Of a DNA stretch of 64,000 nt, positions 29,198 through 38,562 are shown in pieces; the first letter of the stretch is position 1; each line of letters begins with the position of its first letter. The position numbers and the translations under genes are program-made. The notes beneath the pieces are model-generated. The model searched no databases and was not told the origin of the DNA. It was given only the letters and a program-made list of their open reading frames with translations. The stretch is taken from NCBI RefSeq assembly GCF_900105045.1, contig NZ_LT629739.1:2418001-2482000 (forward strand), read 5' to 3'. This DNA is from Brevibacterium picturae. GTDB taxonomy: Bacteria > Actinomycetota > Actinomycetes > Actinomycetales > Brevibacteriaceae.

Positions 29198-30010
29198 TCA
29201 CCGCTTGAGTCCGTGCTTGCCTGCAATGATCCGTGACATCACTCCTCGCGGCAGTACCCGTTTGAGCAGGAACGGCAGCGGCGACCTGCTGCCCACAGCA
29301 TAGAATTCGCGGGGCCTGGTGGCTTCGATGGCTGTGATGATGGTCGCGGCGACGGTTTCAGGTGCGATGCCGTTTCGCTCATTGTCATCGAGGTGCTCAA
29401 GCATTGTGGTCACGTCGTCGGTGTAGGCGGAATCGGGGGTGAGGTACTTCGTTCGCCGGTTGCCGATTCCGGTGGCGATGGACCCGGGTTCGACGACGCT
29501 GACCCACACATCGAACGGTGAGAGCTCCTGGCGCGCGGCCGAGGCGAACCCGCGCAGGGCGGCTTTGGAGGCGACATAGGAGCTGCGATGGGCAAGGGGG
29601 AAGCTCGCGAGCATGGACCCGACCATGATGATTCGGCCACGACGCCGCTGGCGCATTCCGGCCAGGACGAGCTGGCTCAGCCGCACCGGCCCGAAAACAT
29701 TCGTCCTGAACAGGCGGTCGATGGCTTCGGTCGGAAGCTCTTCGAAGGGGCCGGATTGGCTCTCGCCGGCGTTGTTGACGAGGACGTCGACGTTCGCGAC
29801 TTCAGTGTCCAATGCCTCGACGCTGTCGGGATCGGCCAAATCGAGCCGAAGATAGCGCACCCCGGGGATCCGCTCGGACTGCGGAATCCGCTCCGGGTCG
29901 CGACTCGTGGTCAGAACCGTGCACCCTCTGTCTGCCAACATCGTCACCAGTGCGGCACCGATGCCGGAGGTGCCGCCGGTGACGAGCACCGTGAGATTCG
30001 TGTTCGCCAT
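29198..30010 (-). CDS. SDR family oxidoreductase
   Basis: A 270-residue classical SDR with TGGTSGIG (11-18), VNNAGES, and YVASK. The C-terminal region has a basic segment (FLLKRVLPRGVMSRIIAGKHG) suggestive of membrane association. The start is two bases after the stop of the FAD dehydrogenase, with its ribosome binding site GGGGAG inside the upstream gene's end, so the two are coupled. Together they form a small redox operon, perhaps on a steroid or lipid-like compound given the partner's family. Confidence 0.87.
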   Translation of the reverse strand: MANTNLTVLVTGGTSGIGAALVTMLADRGCTVLTTSRDPERIPQSERIPGVRYLRLDLADPDSVEALDTEVANVDVLVNNAGESQSGPFEELPTEAIDRLFRTNVFGPVRLSQLVLAGMRQRRRGRIIMVGSMLASFPLAHRSSYVASKAALRGFASAARQELSPFDVWVSVVEPGSIATGIGNRRTKYLTPDSAYTDDVTTMLEHLDDNERNGIAPETVAATIITAIEATRPREFYAVGSRSPLPFLLKRVLPRGVMSRIIAGKHGLKR

Positions 30011-30012
30011 TC

Positions 30013-31806
30013 TCAGCGCTCCCCTCGAGTCATGTCTGTCGCTTCGATTCCAACCGCTCCGCGGCCGTTCGTTCCGTCCCCACCGGGTGCCGAACTTCCC
30101 GCCACGGCACGCCCGGCCCGCATCCCCGAGAAGATGCAGCCGCCGAGGAACGTTCCTTCCAGCGCGTTGTAGCCGTGCATGCCCCCGCCGCCGAATCCGG
30201 TCACCTCACCGGCGGCATACAGTCCGGGAATCGGTGTGCCGCCGGCCCCGATGACCTGGGCATCGAGGTTCGTCTCCAATCCGCCCAGCGTCTTGCGTGA
30301 GAGCAGGCTCAGACGCACCGCGATGAGAGGTCCATGGGTCGGGTCGAGGATCTTGTGGGGCTTCTGCACCCGCACGATCTTGTCGCCGAGGTAGTTCCTG
30401 GCATTGTGAATCGCTTGGACCTGCGCATCCTTGGAAAACGCATTGTCCATCTGCCGATCGCGTGCGACAATCTGTTCGACGAGGTGGTCATGATCGATGA
30501 CGGGCCCGCGCGAGCGTTCGTTCATGCCCGCGACGAGTTCTTCGGTGGTGTCGGCGACGACGAAGTCCGCGCCGAACTTCTTGAACGCTTCCACCGGGCC
30601 GGGGGCATCGGAGGACCGGGCACGGTCGAGGGTCAGGCGCCAGTCCTTCTTCGTGATGTCCGGGTTCTGCTCCGAGCCGGAGAGCGCGAACTCCTTGCGG
30701 ATGATGGACTCGTTGAGCACGAACCATGAGTAGTCATGCTCGGTGGACAAGATTGTGCGCATGGTCCGGTTCGTGTCGAACCCGGGATAGTTCGGGGCCG
30801 GGAACCGATTGCCTTCGGCATCGAACCACAGCGATGAGGGTCCGGGAATGATGCGGATCCCGTGGTTGGGCCATACCGGGTTCCAGTTCTCGATGCCCTC
30901 AGTGTAGGCCCAGATCCGATCCCGGTTGATCAGGCTCGCTCCCGCGTGTTCGGCAATGGCGAGCATGCGGCCGTCGACGTGGGCGGGCACTCCTGCGAGC
31001 ATCGTCTGCGGGAATTCGCCGAGGCGCTCGACTGGCCAGCACTGACGCATGAGGTCGAAGTTGTGTCCGATGCCGCCGCTGGTGACGATGACCGCGGGGG
31101 CACGGAGTTCGAAGTCGTCGACCTCATCGCGGTTCGATTCGATGCCTCGGCCGGTGTGGCTGGGAGCGAGGACTCGTCCACGAACCCCGACGACCGCACC
31201 GCTGACCCCATTGTCGCCGCCCTCATTGTCGCTGTCCTCGACGACGAGTTCATCGACCCGGTGGCGGAATCCCATGGTCACGAGGCCCGCGGATTCGGCT
31301 CGTTCCACTGGCTCGCGGAAGACCCGCACCACCTCGGGGCCGGTGCCCCAGGCGAGATGGAATCTCGGCACGGAATTGCCGTGTTCGGATGCACCGGATC
31401 CGCCCCGTTCGGCCCAGCCGACGACCGGCGTCAGACGCAGTCCCAGGTCATGGAGGTAGCGACGCTTGTCCCCGGCCGCGAACTCCAGGTAGGCCTCGGC
31501 CCACTGCCGGGGCCAATGGTCCTCGTCCCGGTCGAAGCCCGCCGAGGTGGCCCAGTCCTGCCGTGCCAAGTCGAGTGAATCGTGGACGCCGAGCCGGCGC
31601 TGCTCGGGGGAGTCGACGAGGAAGAGACCGCCGAGGGACCAGAAGGCCTGCCCGCCGAGGTTGGCCCGATTCTCCTGGTCGAGGATGAGCACCCTTTTGC
31701 CCGCGAGGCTGAGCTCATGAGCGGCGACCAGCCCGGCGAGACCGGCTCCGACGACGATCGCGTCGCAAGGCTCGCAAGGGGCGGCGTTCGGAGAGGTGAT
31801 TCCCAT
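30013..31806 (-). CDS. FAD-binding dehydrogenase, KsdD/fumarate-reductase type
   Basis: A 597-residue flavoprotein. An N-terminal Rossmann motif VVGAGLAGLVAAHELSLAG (about 20-38) binds FAD, followed by GGQAFWSLGGLF. The C-terminus has GGLETNLDAQVIG, GLYAAGEVTGFGGGGMHGYN and the last FAD contact. This matches a family of FAD-binding dehydrogenases related to 3-ketosteroid Delta1-dehydrogenase, most members of which are uncharacterised. GGAG precedes ATG 31806 by six bases. The gene is first in a two-gene operon with the SDR. Confidence 0.87.
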   Translation of the reverse strand: MGITSPNAAPCEPCDAIVVGAGLAGLVAAHELSLAGKRVLILDQENRANLGGQAFWSLGGLFLVDSPEQRRLGVHDSLDLARQDWATSAGFDRDEDHWPRQWAEAYLEFAAGDKRRYLHDLGLRLTPVVGWAERGGSGASEHGNSVPRFHLAWGTGPEVVRVFREPVERAESAGLVTMGFRHRVDELVVEDSDNEGGDNGVSGAVVGVRGRVLAPSHTGRGIESNRDEVDDFELRAPAVIVTSGGIGHNFDLMRQCWPVERLGEFPQTMLAGVPAHVDGRMLAIAEHAGASLINRDRIWAYTEGIENWNPVWPNHGIRIIPGPSSLWFDAEGNRFPAPNYPGFDTNRTMRTILSTEHDYSWFVLNESIIRKEFALSGSEQNPDITKKDWRLTLDRARSSDAPGPVEAFKKFGADFVVADTTEELVAGMNERSRGPVIDHDHLVEQIVARDRQMDNAFSKDAQVQAIHNARNYLGDKIVRVQKPHKILDPTHGPLIAVRLSLLSRKTLGGLETNLDAQVIGAGGTPIPGLYAAGEVTGFGGGGMHGYNALEGTFLGGCIFSGMRAGRAVAGSSAPGGDGTNGRGAVGIEATDMTRGER

Positions 31807-31912
31807 GGGCGACTCCTTCGTCGATGTGTGGGTCGTGCGACCCGTGCATACTCAGACTACTGTCCCCGAGCCTGCCGGGGCGCTGACTCTTTTCTGCGAA
31901 GCAAGCGGCGCC

Positions 31913-32896
31913 TCAGCCGTTGAGCGTCGAATCCAGCCAGGCAGTGGCGGCCGCGAAGGAATCGTCCGTGGTCGTCGGGTCCAGCGGCACCGTGTTCTTC
32001 GAGGCACTGGGGTAGCTGCCGAGGAACCGCAGGTTCCGGGTCACACGGTGGACTCCCTGCAGAGCATCGGCCATCCGGGCCTCGTGCACATGGCCCAACA
32101 GGTCGATCGAGAATTGGTAGAGCCCGAGGCCGCCTCCGGTGGGCCGGGATTCGATGCGCGACATATTCACACCACGGCTGGAGAACTGCTCGAGCATCTC
32201 CAGCAGCGCACCGGCACGGTCGGAGCGCAGTGAGGCGACGACCGTGGTCTTATCGGATCCTGTCGGTGCAGGAATAGTGCCGGGGCGAGTGACGACGACG
32301 AAGCGAGTCTCGGCGTCCTGTCGTTCTCCGATGTCATCGGCGAGGATCTCAAGACCGTAGCGTTCGGCTGCCAGCGCTGGACACACCGCTGCCACATGAT
32401 CGGCGGCGTCGTTGGCCAGGTCCCGTGCGGCCGCGGCCGTCGAGGAGGTGGGGAGGTAGACGGCATCGGGGAAGTTCGCGGACATGAACGTCCGCACCTG
32501 CGCCTCACCGTGAGGGTGGGAGCCGAACGAGGTCAGCGTGTGGGGATCCGTTCCCGGCTTCACCGCCAGGACGAAGCGCACGGGCACAACCACCTCGGCG
32601 ACGATCTGGAGCCGGCCATGATCGGTCAGGGCATCGATCGTGGCAGGCACGCCGCCCTCGACGGAGTTCTCGATCGGGACGACTGCGGCGCTGCACTCGC
32701 CGTCGAGGACGGAGTCCAGCGCCGCGACGGCATTGCGCATGGGCTGGGACCTCGCCGTCGTTCGCAGACCCTGCTTATCGAGATACTTCAGCAGCGCGGC
32801 CTCGGTGAATGTGGCCTCGGGGCCCAGATAGGCGAAGCGCTCGGTGCCCACTTGCTCGGGGCTGGCTTGCTCGGGGCTGGCTTGCTCGGTGCTCAC
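31913..32896 (-). CDS. pheA: Prephenate dehydratase
   Basis: A 327-residue enzyme of phenylalanine biosynthesis, converting prephenate to phenylpyruvate. PDT domain: GPEATFTEAAL (about 23-33), PIENSVEGGV, and the catalytic AETRFVVV (TRF). A C-terminal ACT domain with ESRP (allosteric phenylalanine site) follows. GTG 32896 is the start, with AAGGAG eight bases upstream. Its N-terminus contains repeated EQASPEQ units from a 15-base tandem repeat. The glycosyltransferase gene upstream ends four bases inside it (GTGA overlap), so they are coupled although functionally unrelated. Confidence 0.95.
   Translation of the reverse strand: MSTEQASPEQASPEQVGTERFAYLGPEATFTEAALLKYLDKQGLRTTARSQPMRNAVAALDSVLDGECSAAVVPIENSVEGGVPATIDALTDHGRLQIVAEVVVPVRFVLAVKPGTDPHTLTSFGSHPHGEAQVRTFMSANFPDAVYLPTSSTAAAARDLANDAADHVAAVCPALAAERYGLEILADDIGERQDAETRFVVVTRPGTIPAPTGSDKTTVVASLRSDRAGALLEMLEQFSSRGVNMSRIESRPTGGGLGLYQFSIDLLGHVHEARMADALQGVHRVTRNLRFLGSYPSASKNTVPLDPTTTDDSFAAATAWLDSTLNG
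32851..32895. repeat. 15-base tandem repeat at the pheA start
   Basis: Three units (32851-32865, 32866-32880, 32881-32895). The first two are identical and the third diverges. They encode the SPEQA-type repeat and include the GTG start, so unit number would change the N-terminal length. Confidence 0.8.
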
Positions 32897-33711
32897 TTGG
32901 AAGACTCCTTGTTGGCGCGCAGCTTCTTGGCACGCAGCCGTCGAGTGACGATGGCCCGCGCGACATCGCGATACTGGGCCGCCCGATGCATCTGGGCCTT
33001 GAGATCCTTGCCGGTGACACGGTGGTGCAGGTCGCATTCGACCTCTTCGACGCGCATCCCGGCGTTGACGACGTCGATCGTCATGGCCGTCTCGACGCCC
33101 CAGCCCGCAGCGAAGGGCAGCGCTGCGTCGAAGGCCTCACGGCTCAGGCAGCGCATCCCGGACAGAGGCTGGGTCGCGTCGAATCCGCTGAGTTCGGCGA
33201 TGCCCTTCTTCGCGAGTCCGACGACGAAGCCGAACCCTCCGCCCTTGCGCTTCTGCGCCGGCAGGATCGCGATCGTCATATCGGCCCGGCCGGCCAGAAC
33301 TGGTGCTGCGAGCGGGGCCGTGCCCAGAGCCGAATCCTCCAGGTCGCCGTCGATGAACAGGAGAGCGCGGTGCTCCGGGTGCTGGCCGGGATCCGAATCG
33401 GAGATCTCGCGATTGCGGATCGCGAAGGCACCGGTCATCATGGCAGCGGCCTTGCCCTTGTTCTTGCGGTGGGTGACCACCTCGGCGCCGGCCCTGCGAG
33501 CGCGGACACCGGTGTCGTCGGCGGAACCGTCATCGACGACCATGATGATGTCGACACCGGGGATCTGCTTGGTGCTTCTCACGGTGGCTGCGATCCGATC
33601 GGCCTCGTTCATCGCGGGGATGATGGCAGCGATCGCTCGCGGGGCAGTCTCCGAGTCTGGGGTGCCCTGCATGGAGGCATGCGGGTGGGCAGGATTCGAC
33701 TGTTCGGGCAT
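32893..33711 (-). CDS. Glycosyltransferase family 2 (GPGS-like)
   Basis: A 272-residue GT-A glycosyltransferase. IPAMNEADRI (about 31-40), VVDDGSADDT (about 58-67), and FIDGDLED (about 114-121) form the nucleotide-sugar site, and the pattern is like glucosyl-3-phosphoglycerate synthase. The start at 33711 has AGGAG ten bases upstream, while an in-frame start at 33741 is further off. It overlaps pheA by four bases. The donor and acceptor are not known. Confidence 0.8.
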   Translation of the reverse strand: MPEQSNPAHPHASMQGTPDSETAPRAIAAIIPAMNEADRIAATVRSTKQIPGVDIIMVVDDGSADDTGVRARRAGAEVVTHRKNKGKAAAMMTGAFAIRNREISDSDPGQHPEHRALLFIDGDLEDSALGTAPLAAPVLAGRADMTIAILPAQKRKGGGFGFVVGLAKKGIAELSGFDATQPLSGMRCLSREAFDAALPFAAGWGVETAMTIDVVNAGMRVEEVECDLHHRVTGKDLKAQMHRAAQYRDVARAIVTRRLRAKKLRANKESSK

Positions 33712-33786
33712 GGAAACTCTTCTCCTGTCCGGCTCACCCACCGGCGAGGTCGTAGCGAGACTCGCCGGTGGCCGGGGCGACGGAAC

Positions 33787-34665
33787 TCAGTGGATGGTCA
33801 GCTGACGAGCGACGATTCCCGAGCGTGCGCGGCGTGCCTCGGTGCTCAGGGGCTCGGACGAGTTCACGGCCGCGTCGAGGCGCTTGCCGAACTCGGCGAT
33901 GGGCTCTTCGACGTCGTCGACCTGCGTGCCGAATTCGAGCTCCCAGACGGGAACGATGATTCCGTGTGCCCGGAAATAGCCGAGGAACGTGCCCGGGCCA
34001 CCGAGGTCGTTGAGCCCGTCGACCTGCAGGCGCGCGAGCGCATCCACGATCGAGTCCTCGCCCTCGGGGCGTGCCCAGCGGACGTAGGTACGACCCGACA
34101 TCTCGGTCCAGTATGCGGACTTCACCGAGGCGATCTTCTCCGTCGGTGAGACGGAATCGTTGGCCTGTTCGAGAGCAGCCGCGACATCGGAGTCCGTCTC
34201 AGCCTCGGGCAGCTTCCAGTACTCGAATGTCTCGAGCACACGGATGTCGAACGGGTGGTCGGTGTCGAGGATGTCCTGCAGACGCGGACCCTGACCAGGT
34301 TCGGTGGTCGCATCGATCGTCGTGCCCGGCTGCGCCTCGGCGGCGGCCAGGATGCCGTGGGCGACATCGCGGGAGGCATCGGTCGAGGACACAGGCACCT
34401 GCATGCCAGCCAGGAGCTCACCGTCTTCACGATGCCAGGCCTGCCATGCGGCGGGCAGCAGCGAGGTGATGGTGATCTCGTGACCACCGAACTCCTCCTT
34501 CAGCTTCGCCGAGGCGGTCGCGGCCGGCACCAGCTCCCGCAGGCAGATGAGGTCCGCCTCGAACGGCAGGCCTTCGAACGGACGTGCGACGAAGGCCGTG
34601 GCCTGTGCACGTGCCAGACGCTTGGCAATGAGATCTTCCTTGGAACGCTTCGACTTCTTACCCAT
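33787..34665 (-). CDS. DUF5926 family protein
   Basis: A 292-residue protein beginning MGKKSKRSKEDLIAKRLARA, the basic start typical of DUF5926, a family confined to actinobacteria. The rest is a soluble, acidic domain with no catalytic motif I recognise. A longer frame to 34704 lacks a matching N-terminus. Function is unknown. Confidence 0.8.
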   Translation of the reverse strand: MGKKSKRSKEDLIAKRLARAQATAFVARPFEGLPFEADLICLRELVPAATASAKLKEEFGGHEITITSLLPAAWQAWHREDGELLAGMQVPVSSTDASRDVAHGILAAAEAQPGTTIDATTEPGQGPRLQDILDTDHPFDIRVLETFEYWKLPEAETDSDVAAALEQANDSVSPTEKIASVKSAYWTEMSGRTYVRWARPEGEDSIVDALARLQVDGLNDLGGPGTFLGYFRAHGIIVPVWELEFGTQVDDVEEPIAEFGKRLDAAVNSSEPLSTEARRARSGIVARQLTIH

Positions 34666-34722
34666 GGAAAGCAAGTCTAGTCGGTCTGACGACTCAGGAC
34701 GCATCCCGTTCGCCGCGTCGAA

Positions 34723-35640
34723 TCAGCGCTGTTCGGCGACCGGGATGAAGTAGCGGGTGGTGTTCGACTCGTCCATCGTCACCTGCAGTTTGTCACCCGG
34801 GTGGGGGAAGGCTGATCTCTCGGGATTCTCCGGCGTGAGCCCCAGGTTCTCCAGGCGGATGATCCCATGCCGGCCGACCTCGTCGGCGGCCAGGACGTAG
34901 GAATGATTGAGTTCGCGGATGGTGACCTCGATCGACGGGACCTCGGCCGCGGCGTCGACGTTCGTCACGGTCCGAGGCGGCGAGGCGTTCGCCATTCCCA
35001 GATAGGCGCTGACATCGTCGGCGATGTAGCCCGCAACGGAATCGGCCTGGGCCAGGAGACCGGAGAGGATGACGGAGAGCCGCTCCTGCTGGGCATCGGA
35101 CTTCAGCGCCTGACCGGGTTTGAACAGGTGCTCCTCGGCGAGCACACACCAGGCATCCTGCATGACTGTGCGCAGCTGCAGCTCAACGAGCACCGAGGGC
35201 TCGGCGTCGAAGGGGACTTCGACGATGATGTGTCGCCCGCGGTAACCGGAGGGTTTGGGATGGGCGGAATAGTCACGCACCTCGGCGACAGAGAGGTTCG
35301 ACTCGTCGTTGCTGTCGGTGAGGAGATCCCACAGTGCCGACTGCTCACGTTCGGTGCGGCAGACGGCACGGGCCCCGACGACGTCGATGACCTGGTTCTC
35401 GACTTCGACGGCCTCATGGATCTCGTCATTGGCATCGGCGAGCTTGCGGCGCAGCTTCTCCCCGGCCCGGAGTCGGTCTTTGATCCGTCCGTGGCCGATG
35501 GTGACTCTCTCGCCCGACAACAGTGCGGAACCCGAACACACGGACTCGATCCAATCGTTGACCGTCTCCAGGGCGGCCCTCCACGTCGATTCGCGCCTCT
35601 CGTAGGCTTCGTCGACCAGTTCGCGGACTGTTGCTGACAT
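34723..35640 (-). CDS. RelA/SpoT-domain nucleotide synthetase-like protein
   Basis: A 305-residue protein with the synthetase half of RelA/SpoT but no HD hydrolase, TGS or ACT domains. Visible elements: the substrate loop RIKDRLRAGEKLRRKL (about 50-66), DVVGARAVC (about 85-93), HPKPSGYRGRHI, and VELQLRTVMQDAW for the catalytic core. This suggests a small alarmone synthetase that makes (p)ppGpp or relatives. The C-terminal 90 residues are a separate beta-rich region. I prefer ATG 35640 over GTG 35649, as AAGG spacing fits better. Activity has not been shown. Confidence 0.8.
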   Translation of the reverse strand: MSATVRELVDEAYERRESTWRAALETVNDWIESVCSGSALLSGERVTIGHGRIKDRLRAGEKLRRKLADANDEIHEAVEVENQVIDVVGARAVCRTEREQSALWDLLTDSNDESNLSVAEVRDYSAHPKPSGYRGRHIIVEVPFDAEPSVLVELQLRTVMQDAWCVLAEEHLFKPGQALKSDAQQERLSVILSGLLAQADSVAGYIADDVSAYLGMANASPPRTVTNVDAAAEVPSIEVTIRELNHSYVLAADEVGRHGIIRLENLGLTPENPERSAFPHPGDKLQVTMDESNTTRYFIPVAEQR

Positions 35641-35727
35641 CCTCGTCACCTTCCTAGCTCCTGTTTCAACTTCACCAGAAGACGAGGTGGATGTCCATGC
35701 TTTCCACGCGAATGATGCGAGCTTGTC

Positions 35728-38211
35728 TCAGTGATCGACGGGAAGGTACCCGTATTCGTAGCCGCGGGCCAGCGCATCGCGGCGATTGCGGACGCCGAGG
35801 CGTGCGTAGAGGTTCGACAGCTTGTTCTTGACCGTGCCTTCGACGAGGCGCAGCTCAGCTGCGATCGCGGACACCGATGACTGGGTGTCAAGCAGAGCCA
35901 GCAGCTGCCTCTGCGATGGGCTGAGGAGCGCGTGACCGGCACGGAGGCGCAGTGTCTCGCCGAGGTCGAGGAGCCGCTGACGCAGCCATTCGCCGGATTG
36001 GAGACCACCGGGTCGGAGACCTTCTGGCCATCCGATGGAACCGTCGCCGAGGCGGGCGTTGTCGGCAGCGCGGATGAGCTCGTCATCGGGTGCGTCTTCA
36101 GAACGAGGGCCGCCATTGCGGTCGTCCTCGGGGTGAGGGCCGCCATCTGGTGCGTTGTCGGAACGAGGGCCGTTCGTGAAGACCGGTGCGAGCAGATTCC
36201 ATTCGGCGGCGCTGGAACTGCGCTGGATCAGCTGATCGCGCAGAGACTTGGGCACCAACGCGAGGGGGGTGAGGCTGGCGGTGATCCGGCAGTACTCGAG
36301 CGCGTCGACGAAGACGGAGTCCGACTCGACCAGCTCTCCTTTGCCCAGCAGACTGGCGGCCTGGACTGTTCGTGCCGACGCTTGGGTGTGCAGGTCGAGT
36401 GACTTCTGAGACAGAACTCTGTTCGCCAGGTGTTCCGCGGTCCCGTGTTCGCCGATGGTCAGATGGAGTTGGGCTCTGGCCAGGATGATGTAGGGCGATT
36501 CGGAGTCGGTCTCGAGCAGGACGTTCTGGGCGAGGTGAGTGTGGCCTTGCGCCAGGTGGAGTCGGACCAGCATGAGCTGCAAAGTGTGTCGCAGGATCCC
36601 GTCGGCTGGCAGGGATGACCTGTTGGCGTCGATGACCTGTTGGAGGCGCTTGCCCTCGATTCCGACATCGTTGCGCAGAATGCCCAGCAGCGATCTGTAC
36701 TGGGCGACGCCGATCCACGAGTGATGTCCCAATGAGGGGTCGGACAGGCGGGCGGAGTGCTCACCGGCTGCGTCGAGATCCAAGGCGTCCATGGCCCGAA
36801 TCATGCGTGCCAGAATGTAGGCCGTGAGCGCATGAGGGCTGGAGAACCGGGTGCGGTCCATGAGCTCGTCGAACTGGCGCAGGTGCACGTCGCTCGATGT
36901 TCCGTTGCCGAGCATCGCGTGTGCCAGGGCGCTGTAGGCGTGCGCCGGGAGCAGGAGATAGGGCGAGGACGTGGTCGCGAGTTCGGTGATGACGATCGAC
37001 CGGCGCAGCAGTTGGACGCTGTCTGTGAGCTTGCCGACGAACACGGCGGTGATTCCGTGCTCGAGGTGGAAACGGGCTTCGCAGAGCCGGCTCGGGGTGG
37101 TCTGAAAGTGCCGACTGTCGTTGATGAGCTCAAGTGCCGATTGCGCAATCTGAAGCCCCTTGTCCGACTGCCCGAGCAGCTTCTGGCGTCGCATCGAGGC
37201 GATCGCCATGATCATGATGTCGTCGACAGTGAAGTCGCCGTCCTTGATTCTGTCCAGCTGCGAGTCGAGCGTCGGGACCGCCGCATGCTCGAAATTGACC
37301 TCGTTGAGTACGGTCAGTGGGTTCCTGGCTCCGAGGCGTCGTCTCACTTCGTCGACCTGCAGGCTGTCGCCCATGGCCTCGGCCAGCACCGCCGACTTCT
37401 GTCCCTGCGCCTCGGGAACCTTCGAGAACGCTTCGATCGTCGAATCGAAATGATCGACCATGAGCGCATGGCCCCGGTCTGCCCAGAGGTCTATGAGCGC
37501 GTTCCACTCTCCGGCATCCGCGACCTGTCGGAGAGCCTCGTCGAAGCCCACGGAGTGATAGGCGGCAGGGGCACTCAGCCAGTCGGCGGCGCTCGCACCC
37601 AGTGCTCGTCGGGAACGTGATTCACTGTGCCGATCCCTGGCATCGTAGAGGCGGAGCATGATCGTTCTCAGCACCGGCGGAATCGTGTGATGGCCGGTGC
37701 GATCCAGCGCTGGGAGCAGCAATCCGTCTTCGACCAGATGCGCTGTGAGGTCAGCGGTGTCGAACGGGCCGGAATCCTCCGGATCGTTCGGAATGGCGAA
37801 CGATCCCAGATGGGGCATGGCTCCTGCAGCGATTTCTAGGGTGTCGGCGTTGATGTCGCGCATGAATGAGAGCAGATGAGCAAGCCTCAGTTCGGGGCTG
37901 TCCGGAGCGTGGTGTCTGATCTGAGTCAGAACGTTGGTAGCCAGGAGGTCCGAGTAGCGATCGGCGTCGACTGCTGAGAGGTCGTGCCCCAATGACTCGG
38001 CGCCCTGCAGGACGGCCTGGCCCGCCAGGAGGTGGCCGGAAGTCTGCAGGAACAGTTTCTTCCACGAAGCATCGGGCAGATCGGGTGCGAACTCGGCGAG
38101 GCGGGTCGCGAACGAGCGCGCACTCGTCGCGCGTTCGCCGGGAAACGCGCCATCACCGGACAAGGGGGTCGCCGAGGGGGAGGGCGGGGTGTGGTCAGCG
38201 GAGTCATGCAT
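35728..38211 (-). CDS. Large LuxR-family regulator without an ATPase motif
   Basis: An 827-residue protein whose last 65 residues are a LuxR-type helix-turn-helix (LSPSQRQLLALLDTQ ... SVSAIAAELRLVEGTVKNKLSNLYARLGV). The body is a helical-repeat, MalT-like region (TPR-type) and no Walker A is present. A Pro/Asp/Gly-rich segment with repeats of NGPRSD, GGPHPED and GGPRSED lies near residue 680. It resembles a regulator that has lost or never had the STAND ATPase. The upstream interval is the most AT-rich noncoding part of the window, suggesting a regulated promoter. Confidence 0.85.
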   Translation of the reverse strand: MHDSADHTPPSPSATPLSGDGAFPGERATSARSFATRLAEFAPDLPDASWKKLFLQTSGHLLAGQAVLQGAESLGHDLSAVDADRYSDLLATNVLTQIRHHAPDSPELRLAHLLSFMRDINADTLEIAAGAMPHLGSFAIPNDPEDSGPFDTADLTAHLVEDGLLLPALDRTGHHTIPPVLRTIMLRLYDARDRHSESRSRRALGASAADWLSAPAAYHSVGFDEALRQVADAGEWNALIDLWADRGHALMVDHFDSTIEAFSKVPEAQGQKSAVLAEAMGDSLQVDEVRRRLGARNPLTVLNEVNFEHAAVPTLDSQLDRIKDGDFTVDDIMIMAIASMRRQKLLGQSDKGLQIAQSALELINDSRHFQTTPSRLCEARFHLEHGITAVFVGKLTDSVQLLRRSIVITELATTSSPYLLLPAHAYSALAHAMLGNGTSSDVHLRQFDELMDRTRFSSPHALTAYILARMIRAMDALDLDAAGEHSARLSDPSLGHHSWIGVAQYRSLLGILRNDVGIEGKRLQQVIDANRSSLPADGILRHTLQLMLVRLHLAQGHTHLAQNVLLETDSESPYIILARAQLHLTIGEHGTAEHLANRVLSQKSLDLHTQASARTVQAASLLGKGELVESDSVFVDALEYCRITASLTPLALVPKSLRDQLIQRSSSAAEWNLLAPVFTNGPRSDNAPDGGPHPEDDRNGGPRSEDAPDDELIRAADNARLGDGSIGWPEGLRPGGLQSGEWLRQRLLDLGETLRLRAGHALLSPSQRQLLALLDTQSSVSAIAAELRLVEGTVKNKLSNLYARLGVRNRRDALARGYEYGYLPVDH

Positions 38212-38562
38212 GGTTGGGGACCTCTGGCAATGGGGATATGAAGATATGGGGATTATTTACTATTAGGTAATGTATCTGATTTCTTTGTCTGAAATCTGAT
38301 TGCCCAATGAGATGGCTATGTGATTTTCACTAAGCCCGTGCTCAATAATGGTGGTGCGCTTTATCCGGGGAGTTGGCAGGGGCACGTCATCTTTAAGGAT
38401 CACCGCTGAAGTGGTGTTTCGTCAACATCGATCGGTATCGACCTGCGGGGTCGTCAAAGCGGTCGAGGGACGAGGGCCGCCTGTGCGATGAAGGGAGTTC
38501 GAATCGGCAGCGGGCGACCAGCCCTCAGGCGCCGACAGAGTCGCGGGTGTCGAAGGTGCTGA
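38212..38562. other. Noncoding interval, AT-rich upstream half
   Basis: The half near the LuxR gene (38212-38400) is AT-rich, with repeats such as GGGGATATG/GATATGGGG and GATTTC-N7-GAAATC at 38278-38300. The other half is GC-rich and holds the 3' side of the exonuclease gene. I see no gene or RNA that I can support here. Confidence 0.6.

Noticed and set aside
38490..38530. GTTCGAATC with a nearby ACCA, like a tRNA T-loop and 3' end
   Set aside because: Neither a T-stem nor an acceptor stem can be formed with the flanking bases.
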